From Saururus chinensis (lineage: Eukaryota > Streptophyta > Magnoliopsida > Piperales > Saururaceae): 64,000 nucleotides of DNA. The stretch is taken from positions 39,474,668 to 39,538,667 of the forward strand of contig CP141145.1 in assembly GCA_035235625.1 (NCBI GenBank), given 5' to 3'. Positions 1 to 10,962 of the stretch are shown here, one piece after another. Below the pieces are notes generated by a model. The model had not been told where the DNA came from, ran no database searches, and was given only the letters and a program-made list of their open reading frames with translations. The stretch's first letter is position 1, and each line of letters begins with the position of its first letter. The translations under genes were made by a program, and so were the position numbers.

Positions 1-189
1 CCTTTGTAGGTACTGCCCCGTCGGCCTCCGCCGCCGTGTAGCCGCTCTGCCCTGCCGCCTTCCGCCCCATCGCTATTAGTATAGGGGAGGGAAGAGAGAG
101 GGGATAGGGGAGGGTGAGAGAAATTTTATTTTAATTTTTTAATTTTTTATTTTTTTAAAAATAAAAAAAATTAATAAAATAAAATATAC

Positions 190-282
190 GTCGCTATTAG
201 TACGTGTATTAGCGACGTAAAAACATATACGTCGCTAATACATGTACTAATCGCGATGTATATTCCTATACGTCGTTATTAG
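190..282. repeat. Inner subterminal motif cluster of the CACTA end
   Basis: About five copies of a CGTCGCTA/TAGCGACG-type motif occur in alternating orientation, separated by short AT-rich spacers. They match the motif of the terminal cluster at 1898-2283, which ties this stretch to the same element. Confidence 0.6.
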
Positions 283-345
283 TATTTACTTTTTTTTATT
301 TTTAAAATTAATTTTTAAAAATAAAAAATTATAAAAAATTAAAAT

Positions 346-757
346 TAGAGGAGAGAGGGGAGAGAGAGAGGGAGGGAAAGAGAGGAGAGGGAGAGAGAGA
401 GGGAGGAGAGAGAAGAGGAGAGGGAGGAGAGAGAGAGAGGAGAGGGAGGAGAGAGAGAGGGGGAGAGAGAGAGGGGGAGGAGAGAGAGGAGGGAAAGAGA
501 GAGAGAGAGAGAGAGAGGAGAGAGGGAAAGAGAGAGGGAGGAGAGAGAGAAAGGAGAGAGGGTAGAGAGAGAGGGGGTGGGAGAGAGTGATGAGAGAGAG
601 ACAGTGGTGGGAGAGAGGGTAGAGAGAGAGACAGGGGTGGGAGAGAGAGAGTGATGAGAGAGAAAGAGGGGTGGGAGAGAGGGTAGAGAGAGAGAGAGTG
701 AGAGAGTAGAGAGAGAGGGGTGGGAGAGACAACATAGAGGAGAGAGAGAGTTTTTGC
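346..757. repeat. GA-rich polypurine tract (about 410 bp)
   Basis: Almost every base on the plus strand is G or A, mostly GAGAGAG and GGAGAG runs, with some GGGGTGGGAGAGAG repeats in the right half. Serine/leucine open frames on the minus strand here are repeat artefacts. Confidence 0.9.
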
Positions 758-890
758 GACGCTTATTGTTAAGCGTTGCCAAAATTATCATTAGTAAGGA
801 TGTTATATTTGTGGTTAAAAGTAGGATTATTGCGACGCTTAGACAAGCGTCGTAAAATACTATCATTTACAACGCATAGAATGCATCGTA
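756..890. repeat. Variant subterminal hairpin motifs
   Basis: GCGACGCTTA is followed by TAAGCGTTGC, and then GCGACGCTTA by AAGCGTCGT, giving small hairpins. The core is the same as in the outer CACTA array, but the flank is TTGCGAC rather than TAGCGAC. Confidence 0.5.
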
Positions 891-1370
891 AAATGAAAAG
901 GCGCGCGCGCGATTCCTGGGCGTGCGCTTTCTGAAAATTTTCGGCGCGGGGCGAACTTTTCGCCCCACGCGGGTTACATTTTGCCCGCCCCTATGCGGGC
1001 AATTATATAATCGCCCTCTAGGGCCAAATCGCCTGCACCGGCGTCTCGTCTCCTCCCGCAGGGTGCTGGCCCCGCCGTCTTCCGACCACCGCCCCGCGCC
1101 ACCGGCCATCGCCTCCCTCCGCCGTTGATCGCCCACCCTGCGCCGTCCCTCGTCGCCTCCCCCGCCGTAGGATGAGTTCCGACCGCTGCCCCTCGTTGCT
1201 TCCCCCGCTGTAGGACGTTTTCCGACCGCCTCCCCTTTCGTCCGATCTCCCTCCACCACCTCCGTCCGCCGCCCTTCCCCTCCCAGGCTGCCTCCTTCCC
1301 CCCTACCCGGTTCCAGCCCTTCCCACCACCAGCTCCCCCCTTCCCACCACCAGCTCCCCCCTCCCCCTCT

Positions 1371-1760
1371 AAAAAACAGAGGGGAAGGGTGAAACCGGGG
1401 AAAGACGGGGGTGGGGGAGCGGGAGGGAGGAGGGGTGCCGGATCCGGCACCCCTCCTCCCTCCCGCTCCCCCCTCGCCCGTGAAAAACAGAGGGGAAGGG
1501 GGAAACCGGGAGCGGAGGGAGGACGGGTGCTGGATTTTGGCCCCTTCCCGCTCCCCCACCCCCCTTTCTCGCCTTTCTCCCCGGTTCCCCCCCAAAACAA
1601 GGGAAGGGGGAAGCCGAGGAGAGAGGTGGAGAGCGGGAGCCCGCTCCCCCACCGCCCCTTTCTCCCCGGCTCCCCCACCCCCCTCACTCCCCGGTTCCTC
1701 CCCTCTGAAAAACAGAGGGAAAACCGGGGAGAGGGCTGCTCACCTTTCTCCCCGGCTCCC
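1371..1760. repeat. GC-rich irregular repeats inside the CACTA end
   Basis: The phrase AAAACAGAGGGGAAGGG, followed by a GAAACCGGG-type block and a C-rich block, recurs about four times at uneven spacing (near 1372, 1484, 1594 in degraded form, and 1707). The proline/glycine open frames on both strands come from this repetition and show no domain. Confidence 0.65.
1413..1472. repeat. Perfect 60-bp spacerless palindrome
   Basis: The 30 bases from 1413 to 1442 are exactly reverse-complemented by 1443-1472 with no spacer. The centre is GGATCC. It lies in the GC-rich repeat zone of the CACTA end. Confidence 0.9.
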
Positions 1761-1897
1761 CCCTGGGACCCAGTGCTCCCCCTCTCTTTGGGAGGGAGAT
1801 GGTCCAGATTCCGGTAGGGTAGCCGGAACCCCGCCAGAATCCGACTCCCCTCCCCTCCCATGGCCGGCCATTAGTGTTTTTTTTAAAATATTTCAAG

Positions 1898-2265
1898 GCT
1901 TTTAGCGACGCTCATAAAAGTGTCGCTAAAGCCTATTATATATATTTTTAAAATATATTTTTATTAGCGACGCTTTTTAAGCGTCGCTAATGAGTTATTT
2001 TTTATTTTTTTAAATTTATTTTTTGCTTTAGCGACGTATAAAATAACGTCGCTAATAAGCAATTATTAGCGACATAAGTTTTTTAATAGCGACACATAAA
2101 TATGCGTCACTAAAAGGCTCTATTAACGACGTTTTTTATTATGCGTCGCTAATAGACAATAGCGACGACACTTTTTTCGAAGTTTATAGCGACATTTTTT
2201 ATGTCGCTAATAGTCATTAGTGATGTTTAAGTAACTATTAGCGACATATAAATACGTCGCTAAAA
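1898..2265. repeat. Outer subterminal repeat array of the CACTA element
   Basis: About 17 copies of TAGCGAC(G/A) or its complement lie within about 370 bases, most arranged as facing pairs such as TAGCGACG...CGTCGCTA with 6-12 bases between, so each pair can form a hairpin. This is the expected position and form of CACTA transposase-binding sites. Confidence 0.75.
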
Positions 2266-2283
2266 GTCTTTTTTGTTGTAGTG
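2266..2283 (-). repeat. CACTA terminal inverted repeat
   Basis: Read on the minus strand this is CACTACAACAAAAAAGAC. It marks the outer edge of the transposon, and ordinary AT-rich DNA starts directly after it. Confidence 0.75.
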
Positions 2284-3453
2284 ATAATTACTTACACTAA
2301 TATGTATTAGTGTGTGCATTTTCTATCTTATAGATGAACGGCTCTCATGAGTAGCTTACACTACTAAAAATAAACCGCTTAGGTCCACCTTGATGTGTTG
2401 CTTAAGGAAAGAAGTAGATAACACCAGCTGAAGTTGACACAAGTGGAAAACAAATGTCTTTGCATCATTCAAGGAAATAACACACATCTATCAATATTGA
2501 GCAAGCCCACAATGAACCCAGTATAAGAAATATTTGGGAGCCTTTTATCCATAAGGTTGAAGGCACGCATGCTAGGGCACATTTGCACAATTGGTATTGG
2601 CACTAACTTACATTAGCAAGTACGCCAGCGATATAAAATCTTAATGGCTCCTAGGCATTCCTTACACACTGAGCTCATTATAATACTTCCAAGGTTATGT
2701 CACGAGCACTCCAATGACCGTAACCACCAACATCTAGAACACCCATGTGCACCAAAACACTGCCCACATGAATAATGTTCATAGTTTCATACAGACCTCC
2801 CATATTTTCTTATTACCTAAGGCACCAAACTTCTAAAGTTACTCTATTATCAAGCAAATAGTTAATAAGCGCCCGGTTGATCGCTACCGTGGACGAAGTA
2901 TGTTGGCTGTGTCAGGCGCACATTAATAAGACTCTTTTATTAATAAAAAATAATAATAAAATTTGCTGGAGTTAATCCTCGGAGTTCAGCGCTTTAATTC
3001 TAATGTGTAGTCATTGAATCCCTAAAACTTCAAAGGCACAAGTTTTTTAATAGAAAACATACAACTGAAAGCTATTAGGGAGCGTGCTACAAGGAAAACT
3101 GCTGAACAAGGCCGAAAAACGTATCAACTCACCTAACATCCAAGTTATAAGTATAGACAAGCAACAAATACAAAATTACATTCAACCACACCCAGGATAT
3201 TAACAAGAAGAAAAACTAACATATATCAAGGTGAAAGCCATCACACGAACCATTTCATTACCGCTGCGTTGCACCAGAATTGTACAGTACACGAGAACTG
3301 TCTCCACAAGGTTGGCTGGAAGCCGATTACTAAGTGAGTTAGGTAACTAGCCTTCTTCCAGCTTCCAACAACACTTCACATGGAGTTAGCAACGTTGTTA
3401 GTCAACTCTTAACACTTTTTGGCATTTTGGTGCATTAGCTTATATATTAAATA
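2284..3453. other. Intergenic, nothing recognised
   Basis: Mixed-composition DNA without a convincing open frame, RNA gene or repeat. Confidence 0.6.
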
Positions 3454-3658
3454 CTCCCTCGGTTTTATATTAATAGTTATATTTAAAAATTAATATAATT
3501 TTTATTAAATAGTAAAACATACATATTTATGAAAGGAAAAATAAACTTATAATACTCTTTTTTAGGTACCCAATCATTTAAATTGAATAAAATGAAGCTA
3601 TTAATATAAAACAAATTTTTTTACTAAATGAAGCTATTAATTTAAGATGGAGAGAACA
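3454..3658. mobile_element. Stowaway-like MITE
   Basis: It starts with CTCCCTCGGTTTTATATTAA after a TA dinucleotide and ends with an imperfect inverted copy (AAGATGGAGAGAAC) before TA. Its length of about 205 bp, AT-rich interior and TA target are those of Stowaway/mariner-type MITEs. It has no coding capacity. Confidence 0.65.
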
Positions 3659-3666
3659 TAAGAATA

Positions 3667-3770
3667 GGTTTATAAAAACCTCAATAATCCCCTTAGTACC
3701 CCAACAACCCTATAAACCATCTTATAAATTTATAAGTAAAATAAGGTACCAAGGAGATTATTGGCTATTT
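3667..3770. repeat. Diverged copy of a roughly 100-bp inverted-repeat element
   Basis: It holds CAATAATCCCCTTAGTACCCC on the left and GGTACCAAGGAGATTATTGG on the right, an imperfect inverted repeat. It matches the better-preserved copies at 8715-8807 and 20641-20746. Confidence 0.5.
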
Positions 3771-4910
3771 TAAATATAATTTTAACTTGATATTATATAA
3801 GCATGCAATTGTGCAAGATGATGTTTTAAGGCATATGACGCCCAAAGTGCGCTTGATAGACGAAGCCTTTTACCAGTCTACCTCAATTTGTACATTTGTT
3901 AATCCCTAATGGCAATCGTAAAAAAATAATAATCAAATGATACAGTAACAAACTTAGGGGAGATAATAATTAGTGTCCTATAGGGAGGATAAGTAATATT
4001 ATGTATTTTTATTAAAAAATGTGACTATGCAAACACCTCCATCCATCGTTACTTGTGTACCAAAAATCACATTTACCAAATCTCTCATATGTACACCACT
4101 TTTTAAAATATCATATGTTTTTAATTTTTTACTCTCAGCCTCGCTTATGGTGATGGGTGGTCTGTAAAATTATTTACAATATGGTAAGTGTAAGAGCCAC
4201 CGTGTAATCTTTTTAAATTTGCCAGTGAGCGGTCATCGACAGATAAATTACAGAAGCAGCTGCATTTATGGTGGTCGGTGACCATCAAGACGCTTTCTAA
4301 TCAGTCGATGGGTGCTTATATATATTTATATATCACAAATAAGTGGTTGTTCATTTTTCATAGAGGAAATGCTTCTTGCCACTAATAAATTAAGAATCAC
4401 TATTGCCAAAGATGTTTTTGGCCACCTCGGTTAGCTACAATAGTGTTTGATGGCGGCTATGCGTATAGGACGAAAGGGAAGAAGAGAAGGACGAAAGGGA
4501 AAACGAGGGAAGAAAACTTGTTGGAGGAGATTTTGACGCCATTGCTGTGCAAAAGTGTTGATATTGGCGAAGCTGCCCTTGGGTTTAGGAAGTATTTTTT
4601 ATACTCTAAATTAATAATAAGCCTAATGTAAGTTACACATGGTAGTCCTTCATCTATGAGATTAAGAGTATACACACTAACACATGTTAATGTTGATGTT
4701 ATTGACGCTAATACGTGCGCCTTCGATCTTAAATATTAAAGGTTCTCATGCATGACTTATTCTAGGCTCATTGTCAGTGGGGAATATGAAAAATGCTCAC
4801 TTAGTTTGATGCGAAGGCTGAAGAAGAACATTGTGAGGAACTTTTTTTGGGGTTTAGGTTTTAGGAGAGGTAAAAGAAACTTATAAGAAAAGGATGTTAT
4901 GAAAAAAATA
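3771..4910. other. Intergenic, nothing recognised
   Basis: Only short open frames without known domains. The 62-residue plus-strand frame at 4443 is lysine/arginine-rich because of a GGGAAGAGAAGGACGAAA repeat and is probably not a gene. Confidence 0.5.
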
Positions 4911-5102
4911 CTCCCTCCGTCCTAAATTAATAGTTATATTTAACAAAAAAATTTATTCTATATCAATAACTCCATTAATATTTGTTAAATTTAAATAATT
5001 AGGTACTTAAAAAAGAGTATCATAAGCTTATTTTTTTTATCTTAGATGTAATTTTTTTTATTTTTAAATATAGATATCAATATATATAAGATGGAGGGGA
5101 GA
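4911..5102. mobile_element. Stowaway-like MITE
   Basis: Starts with CTCCCTCCGTCCTAAATTAA after TA and ends with AAGATGGAGGGGAG, its imperfect reverse complement. About 190 bp, AT-rich, non-coding. It has the best-preserved left terminus of this family in the window. Confidence 0.75.
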
Positions 5103-7590
5103 AATTATAGTGTGCGTCACATATTATGGTGTATTTCACCACTCAAGACACAATCCATCAGCATATATGTTATAACTATTGGTACGTTGGTGTCTCAAAC
5201 ACTATGCTAAAGGAGTTGTTTGGTAACTGGTGAAATATATGGCCAATGTGTGATGCACACCTAAAATTTGTACAAATGAGAGAGTATCATTTTTGCTTTG
5301 TGTAGAGGATTAAGGAATTTACTAGGGTGTAAATAACCACATTCTCGTATGAATGTTGATTAGATTTTACAAGTGAGCCCTATACAAAATTAACATAGAC
5401 TCACTTATCTCAACTAATCAAAACTTATATCATATGTAAGTTTTTGATGTACATCTTTTATGCGGAAATATAAGGCAGCGCTTTGTATTCGCTAGTACCT
5501 AATCATGTTAATTTGTTGGGGAGGTGCACTTACTGGTCTACTTTCAATCATAGGTTACCAGGTCCAAAAAATGCCCACTACATGTTCAAAGCCCTAAGCT
5601 CACAAGTTGGTAGATAGCCATATCTGATCATCCTACCGACAGTCATGACTGGAACGTTAAATAAAATGAGGGCGACGCTGAATTAACCATCTTCATGATT
5701 TCGCAGAACTCAGTAAAGCAATTTAGATTTTCAAGTTCAAATCTCTAATAAGTTCAGGAACATGCTTAGGAGAAGCTCCTGCTGTACAACAGCTGCTTGA
5801 CCAAGCATGCTGTGATTTGATCGTTTCTGCGACTGATTTGGCCTCTACCGTTCTACCTGTTTTTTTTAATGGTTTTTTGAAAAACTATGCGCCACTGTGA
5901 ACACAAACTTTCGAAGTTTGATTTCAAGCCTCGGACTGCAACAAAAGGCAGGTGACCGTGCATAAGGTCTCTTTGGCGTCACATGGAGACTGGAATGTCG
6001 GTGGCAGGGCTGCATGCCTGCAAGCACGCTTCAGGTGATCATAAGCCAGTCGTCTGAAGTAAGACGACTCAGAGGCAAATGATCTTTGTGAAGTGTGATG
6101 TCTCAAGATAGTGGAACCTGGTACGATGCATGACTCGATGAATGTGAAGAGGAAGTGAGTCTCTTCTGTTCATAATTTCGACGAAATGATGCTTACAGAT
6201 CAAGGATCATTCCTCCCAGAATGGGTAATTAAGCTTAATACAAACACGGCATTGTAAGGAGCCATAAGGGGCAGTGATTCAATCTTCTGCGCGCGCGCGT
6301 TGGCATATGTCCGATCGAGCAGGCTGTTGCTCGCTGCATGTGATCGGTACGGTTCTCCGGGATGGCTGTTCCTTGTGGAGGTTCTTGAGGAATTGCCCAC
6401 CGGCTGACCCGTGTCCATGTGGCGATGCCCGCATCGTGGCAAGCGGGTTTGGCATTTCACTAGTTCCTTCATATATCTTTGTCCCCAACAGACAGTCCCT
6501 GACGCACTCGAGTGTTCTTTTTCAGACGTTTCATGCTGTCGTTTTGTGATTGGTTAGGAGAAAAACAAAGCTGGTTTCCCTTTTTTTTAGGTAGAAAAAA
6601 AACATTCTTAATCACACATATCAGAATGAGTGGACGTGGATATAGGGGAAACGTGCATAGGCTGTTGATCACTTTTCAAGTTTCTCTCTTCATTTTTGAA
6701 TGATGAGACAGCTTCTTCTTATTATTAATCACTTGGCCTTATGAAAAGTGGTCAAGCTAATAGAAAGCCGGCTTCCTTCTCATATGCCCAACCGCCAAAG
6801 ATGGGACTTTTGTGTGATTCAACATTGCAGCTAATCGATGATCTCCTCGATCGCTCTCAGTGGTCGTCGGATCCGAGCACACTGCACCCTGCATTAGTTG
6901 ACGGAACTTTATGATCCGGAATCCGATTGAGGACCATCGGGTTCGTGAATCTAGTGCATCAGAAGACACAAGTGTTGTCTTTTGAAAATACATAATACTA
7001 ATCTTCCCTATTTTCCGGTATTAATTCTAAATCGAAAAAATGACTTTATTTTTACTTTATTCCTAGTGTTTCTTCTATCATGTATACCTATTTTCCATAA
7101 TACATAAACTCTACCCCATTTTTTTTAAGGATAGTTCAACAATTCCTTTTGGTAACCGGCTTTGATGGCAGCTCTAACAATTAGGCTCCTTTCATCTTGA
7201 CGGCCAGTGCGTAAGTCGGGCTTTCATTAGGCATGCATGCTAGATCTGGTTCGTGGCCAGAGCCAGCCATGCAAGCCAAATCTGGTCACGTAGGTCAAAT
7301 CTGGCCACTGAGAGTGTGACCTCTGTCAGTTTTGGCCCCAGTCACAGAGCTTGGGTCATAGACTAGAGTGGAGCAGAAGAGGTGGGTGAAGTTTGAATGG
7401 CTGGCAGCAGTGACAATATCAGCCAATGTCTAAAAAGGAGGGGAGAAAATAGGGTTAAATTAAATTAATTTTTTTACTTAAGATAGAGGATGAAAGTGGG
7501 GATGAGTGATAAATTAGAGTAGATAAGGGTAGGTAAATAGAAAATAAGTGACATAAAAAAGGTGTGAATAGCCACGTCTATTAAAAAAAG
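5103..7590. other. Intergenic, no supported gene
   Basis: Several 60-90 residue frames over 5924-6993 overlap on both strands and none shows a domain, transit signal or splice context that persuades. A GC-richer patch lies near 6280-6460. Confidence 0.5.
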
Positions 7591-7780
7591 CACTACCGGA
7601 AGAAAAATAGTTTCCGGGTCAATTTTTCATGACCCACTCCAAATATAGTACATAAGGGGCACTGATAAGTACTATACTTGCAGCCCTACGTGGGCTGGTC
7701 ACGCTGGACGCGTTACTACCGAAAACAGTTTCTCAGTCATCTCAGGCAAGCAAAAGTGCAAAGCCCATAACTTGTCGAAA
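7591..7780 (+). mobile_element. Possible CACTA terminus fragment
   Basis: CACTACCGGAAGAAAAATAG resembles the CACTACCGG-type terminus of some CACTA elements. About 120 bases further on, CTACCGAAAACAGTTTC may be a related inner motif. No matching right end was found, so this is a weak call. Confidence 0.25.
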
Positions 7781-8714
7781 CAGCGCCATGCCAGTCACGA
7801 GCTTCGTCCTCGACAAGACGTGAAAGATGCTCAGTTTTTTGTTTTGGGTACAAAATCTTACTCAATTTTTTTTTCTTTAAGAAATCTTCATTTCTTCCGT
7901 TTGGAGACATATAAAACCACTCGTCATCAAATCAAAACCAGCTCTTTCCCCGCCTCCCAGTCCCAGCTCCCACATACACGCGACGTCGGGTGTTGGCCGG
8001 CCGGCCGGCCGCGTTGGCGTGGTAGATTTTGGTTTGCTACCACGTCCATGTGAATCTTTTTCCTTTTTTTTTTATCGTAACTCGTCCACATGAATCCGTA
8101 GTATAAATGAGTTTTTTTTGTTTTGGCCGATCGTAGTGAAAATGAGTTAGCCTCCGCCAGCGAAACTATGGCATTGCTTCTTAAGGCCACTGAAATCATT
8201 CAGTCCGGTCCTGGGTTTCTGTAACGTACCATAACAAGCTTATTTACTCGTCTCTACAACAAGAAGAAAATGTAATCTTCACTAACTGATAGAAGGTAAT
8301 TGCTTTTTAGCTGGGGGCTTGGGTAAAGGAAGTCAATAACGTATTCCGTCAAGGTGGGTGAAAAGAAAGACATGCAGACAGCCTAAACATCGCTGCGAAG
8401 GACGTTGAAGTGGCGTACGGTACGTAGCTTGTTGTTATATAGTCACAAGGATTGTGATTTCTTATAGTAGTAAGTAGTAACCGCCGAGTACAAGTGCATA
8501 TATAATAACTGCTCAAATTTTAGTAATTGCAACGCGTCTGGAACCAAATCTGCTGGTGAAGTTTTTACCAGCCACAATGGTGAAATTTCACCATCCGCGT
8601 TCGCCATAGATTTTGATCGATGGATGGCAGGTGAAGCTTCATTAGTGACACGGATTTCGGTTCACTTTTCACAACGGGATTCATGTGCATTTTTTCCGGG
8701 GGTATTTGAAAAGA
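7781..8714. other. Intergenic, nothing recognised
   Basis: Contains GGCC repeated four times at about 7997-8012 but no supported gene. Confidence 0.5.
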
Positions 8715-8807
8715 ATGAGTATATACACCCCAATAATCCCCTTGGTAAGGGGGTTTATGAAGGTATTAAGGTATTGAGAGGGTTATTGGGGTACATATAG
8801 ACTCATT
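8715..8807. repeat. Short inverted-repeat element, 93 bp
   Basis: The left end ATGAGTATATACACCCCAAT and the right end ATTGGGGTACATATAGACTC are inverted copies over about 22 bases with few mismatches. Related copies lie at 3667-3770 and 20641-20746. Its size and dispersed copies suggest a tiny MITE. No clear target duplication was found. Confidence 0.65.
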
Positions 8808-10962
8808 TATTTGAAAAAAAATGTTTGAAAGGTTAAATTTTTAAAAACACTTTTGACTAAATTTTGAAAACTTACGCGCCTTTAAAATTTTGAAACCCTA
8901 ATTGCTACTCATCCACCACTGGCAGCCAAAGTGGTCATTATTTTAAGGATGTTTAGCCGTGAGTTATAGCTCCTTGATCGTTGTTAAGATTAGGGACGGA
9001 GTTAGGGGGCCATGGCCCCCCCTAACCCATGAAAATTCTTATTATGCACATAAAACACTGATGACTTTTTCTCATTGGTGCAACAAAGTAGCCCCCTTAG
9101 TGACATTTTCCCACCTCGTCCCGGGTTAAGATCATGGTTTTCAAACCCACTATTAGGGAGCTCAGAAGTTAATTTGGCTAATTTTTTACTTTTTTAAAAA
9201 CATAATTAAATTAAACAGATAGTTTTGTCTTTTAAAGAAGTCAATGATGTTTTTTTATTTTAGTTTTCTTAAATTAGAAAACCTTACAAGAACTTTTGAA
9301 TTAAGTATAAGCTAAAAGAGAATTAAAATTTGATGGTGTATTGTATTGCACTATTGTTGCCTAGGGGTGTAAATGCGTCAATTTATCATTTTCTTTTGTG
9401 TTCGTGTCTCTCTGTATTAAAATAGATAATATTATTTTTTATTTGTCCATAATTCAAACAGGCACAGACAAGGGTTGTTCGTGTATGCAATTATCCGCAT
9501 TCTTCAATTATATATTTTATTATTATTATTTTTAATTTATGCTAAAGTCGTAGCCTATATCACATAGTTAATGTTCATAAAAATATTTATAAAAAATGAA
9601 TGTTATACTTTAATATGTCTTCTATAACATTATTATTTATTTATTTTATAGATTAGTTTATCCTACTATTATTATAACTTATTTTTTAATTATTTTTATT
9701 AACTACCCTTAATTTGATAACAAATAAGTCTATGTCAAAATTTTATCTTTATTTTGTCCATATCCGTCACAAACATATGCGAACGGATAAATACATGGTC
9801 TACAAAAAAACGGATTGCTGCATACATACCTTGTCTTTATCTGCGTTTGTCTATTTACACCCCTACCATTGCCCACATCTTATTAGCTTTTCCAATAAAG
9901 TGTACCTACTTGTCGACAACACTTTAGCATAACAGTTGACACCAAAGTGAAAAAGATTAGACAAGCCGTTTTAAAGTACAGGAGTCAAGTATGATATTTG
10001 AATTTGTATTAAGGGAAGCATTGTCTTTATTTTTAACCATGAACAGGTAACTTATGTTTTAATTAATACTAGAAAGCTTATTATAATAAGGAAGAACTAA
10101 GAATATGCAGTGTATACTATATTATATGAGGAGGGAGTAATGAAGTCTTTATTTAGGGGTAATAGAATCATTTTAAGTCCAATAGTTGTGCTCCGACTCT
10201 ACCAGCCTACAAGTTTAAGCATGACCCAATAATGTACTAACGACGTCTTTATCAACACCAAGTCTTTATATATTACTCCGTCCCATATTAATAGCTCCAT
10301 ATATTTTTAATTTCTTTTAAAATTTTTATTTTAAAACATCGTATAAAGCTATTAATGTAAAATAGAAAAAATATAATACTTATTAATCTATTGCATGTTC
10401 CATTGACATTGCTAGTTGAATGCATCCCTGATCCTACTAACCTTCACGGCACAATCTAAAAGCCCAATGATAGTTGGCGACCCAACAAATGCTTGGATGT
10501 CGGCCACACATTTTATTTTTGCTACTTTCATGTTAGAGTTTCGATTAAAGGAATATTACTTGTTAAGAGTCAAGTTGCCTCGATCCCCACACATAAATTT
10601 TTGCTCTACCCAAATAGTTGGCCCGAAAACTCGTTGGGAATTATTGTTATTTGACCAAACCTGCTCAAGAGAGAGGTAGATGGCTATCTCCTTTTTTCCT
10701 ATCCTTGAAGAAGTGAAAGAATGAGAAATTTCCTCACACTTAATTAAGTGAAGCAAGTTTACACGCTTATATCTTACAAGTTTCTAATAAGTACAAAATG
10801 GATATCACCTCTAACCATTCTTTGAACCCATGCTTATTTTCTTATCTTTCAATTAAAGATTTATTAGACTCAAACAGCACCGGATAGAACTAGGGGTCTA
10901 CTTGTTATTCTTAATTATTAGCATCTACTCAAGGGGTCTACTTGTTATTTCAACATCAACGA
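8808..10962. other. Intergenic, mostly AT-rich
   Basis: No supported gene. Near 8990-9170 there is a GGCCCCCC-bearing stretch of a kind common in plant dispersed repeats, but it could not be bounded. Confidence 0.5.
10275..10371. mobile_element. Short Stowaway-like MITE copy
   Basis: Left end CTCCGTCCCATATTAATAGC and an inner right-hand copy AGCTATTAATGTAAAATAG form an inverted pair of the same family as the elements at 3454 and 4911. At about 100 bp it is probably deleted internally. Confidence 0.5.

Larger units (their letters stand above)
1..2283. mobile_element. CACTA (En/Spm) DNA transposon, one terminal region
   Basis: The block ends at 2283 with a sequence whose reverse complement begins CACTACAACAAAAAAGAC, a typical CACTA terminal inverted repeat. 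The last 380 bases and two inner segments are packed with TAGCGACG-type motifs in both orientations, the usual subterminal transposase-binding layout of this superfamily. No transposase coding sequence is visible; the long open frames over 345-1905 are by-products of GA and GC repeats. The other end lies before base 1, so the element is incomplete here and its 3-bp target duplication (ATA would be the right-hand copy) cannot be checked. It could be a non-autonomous derivative or the outer part of a full element. Confidence 0.75.

Noticed and set aside
286-866. Two long minus-strand serine/leucine-rich open frames
   Set aside because: They are translations of the GA/CT tract; no domain and no start context.
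867-1905. Several proline/glycine-rich frames of 140-295 residues on both strands
   Set aside because: They arise from GC-rich repeats within the CACTA end and overlap on both strands.
8985-9170. GGCCCCCC-containing dispersed-repeat-like stretch, compared with 28200-28380 in the Mei2-like intron
   Set aside because: The two share base composition but do not align, and neither could be bounded.
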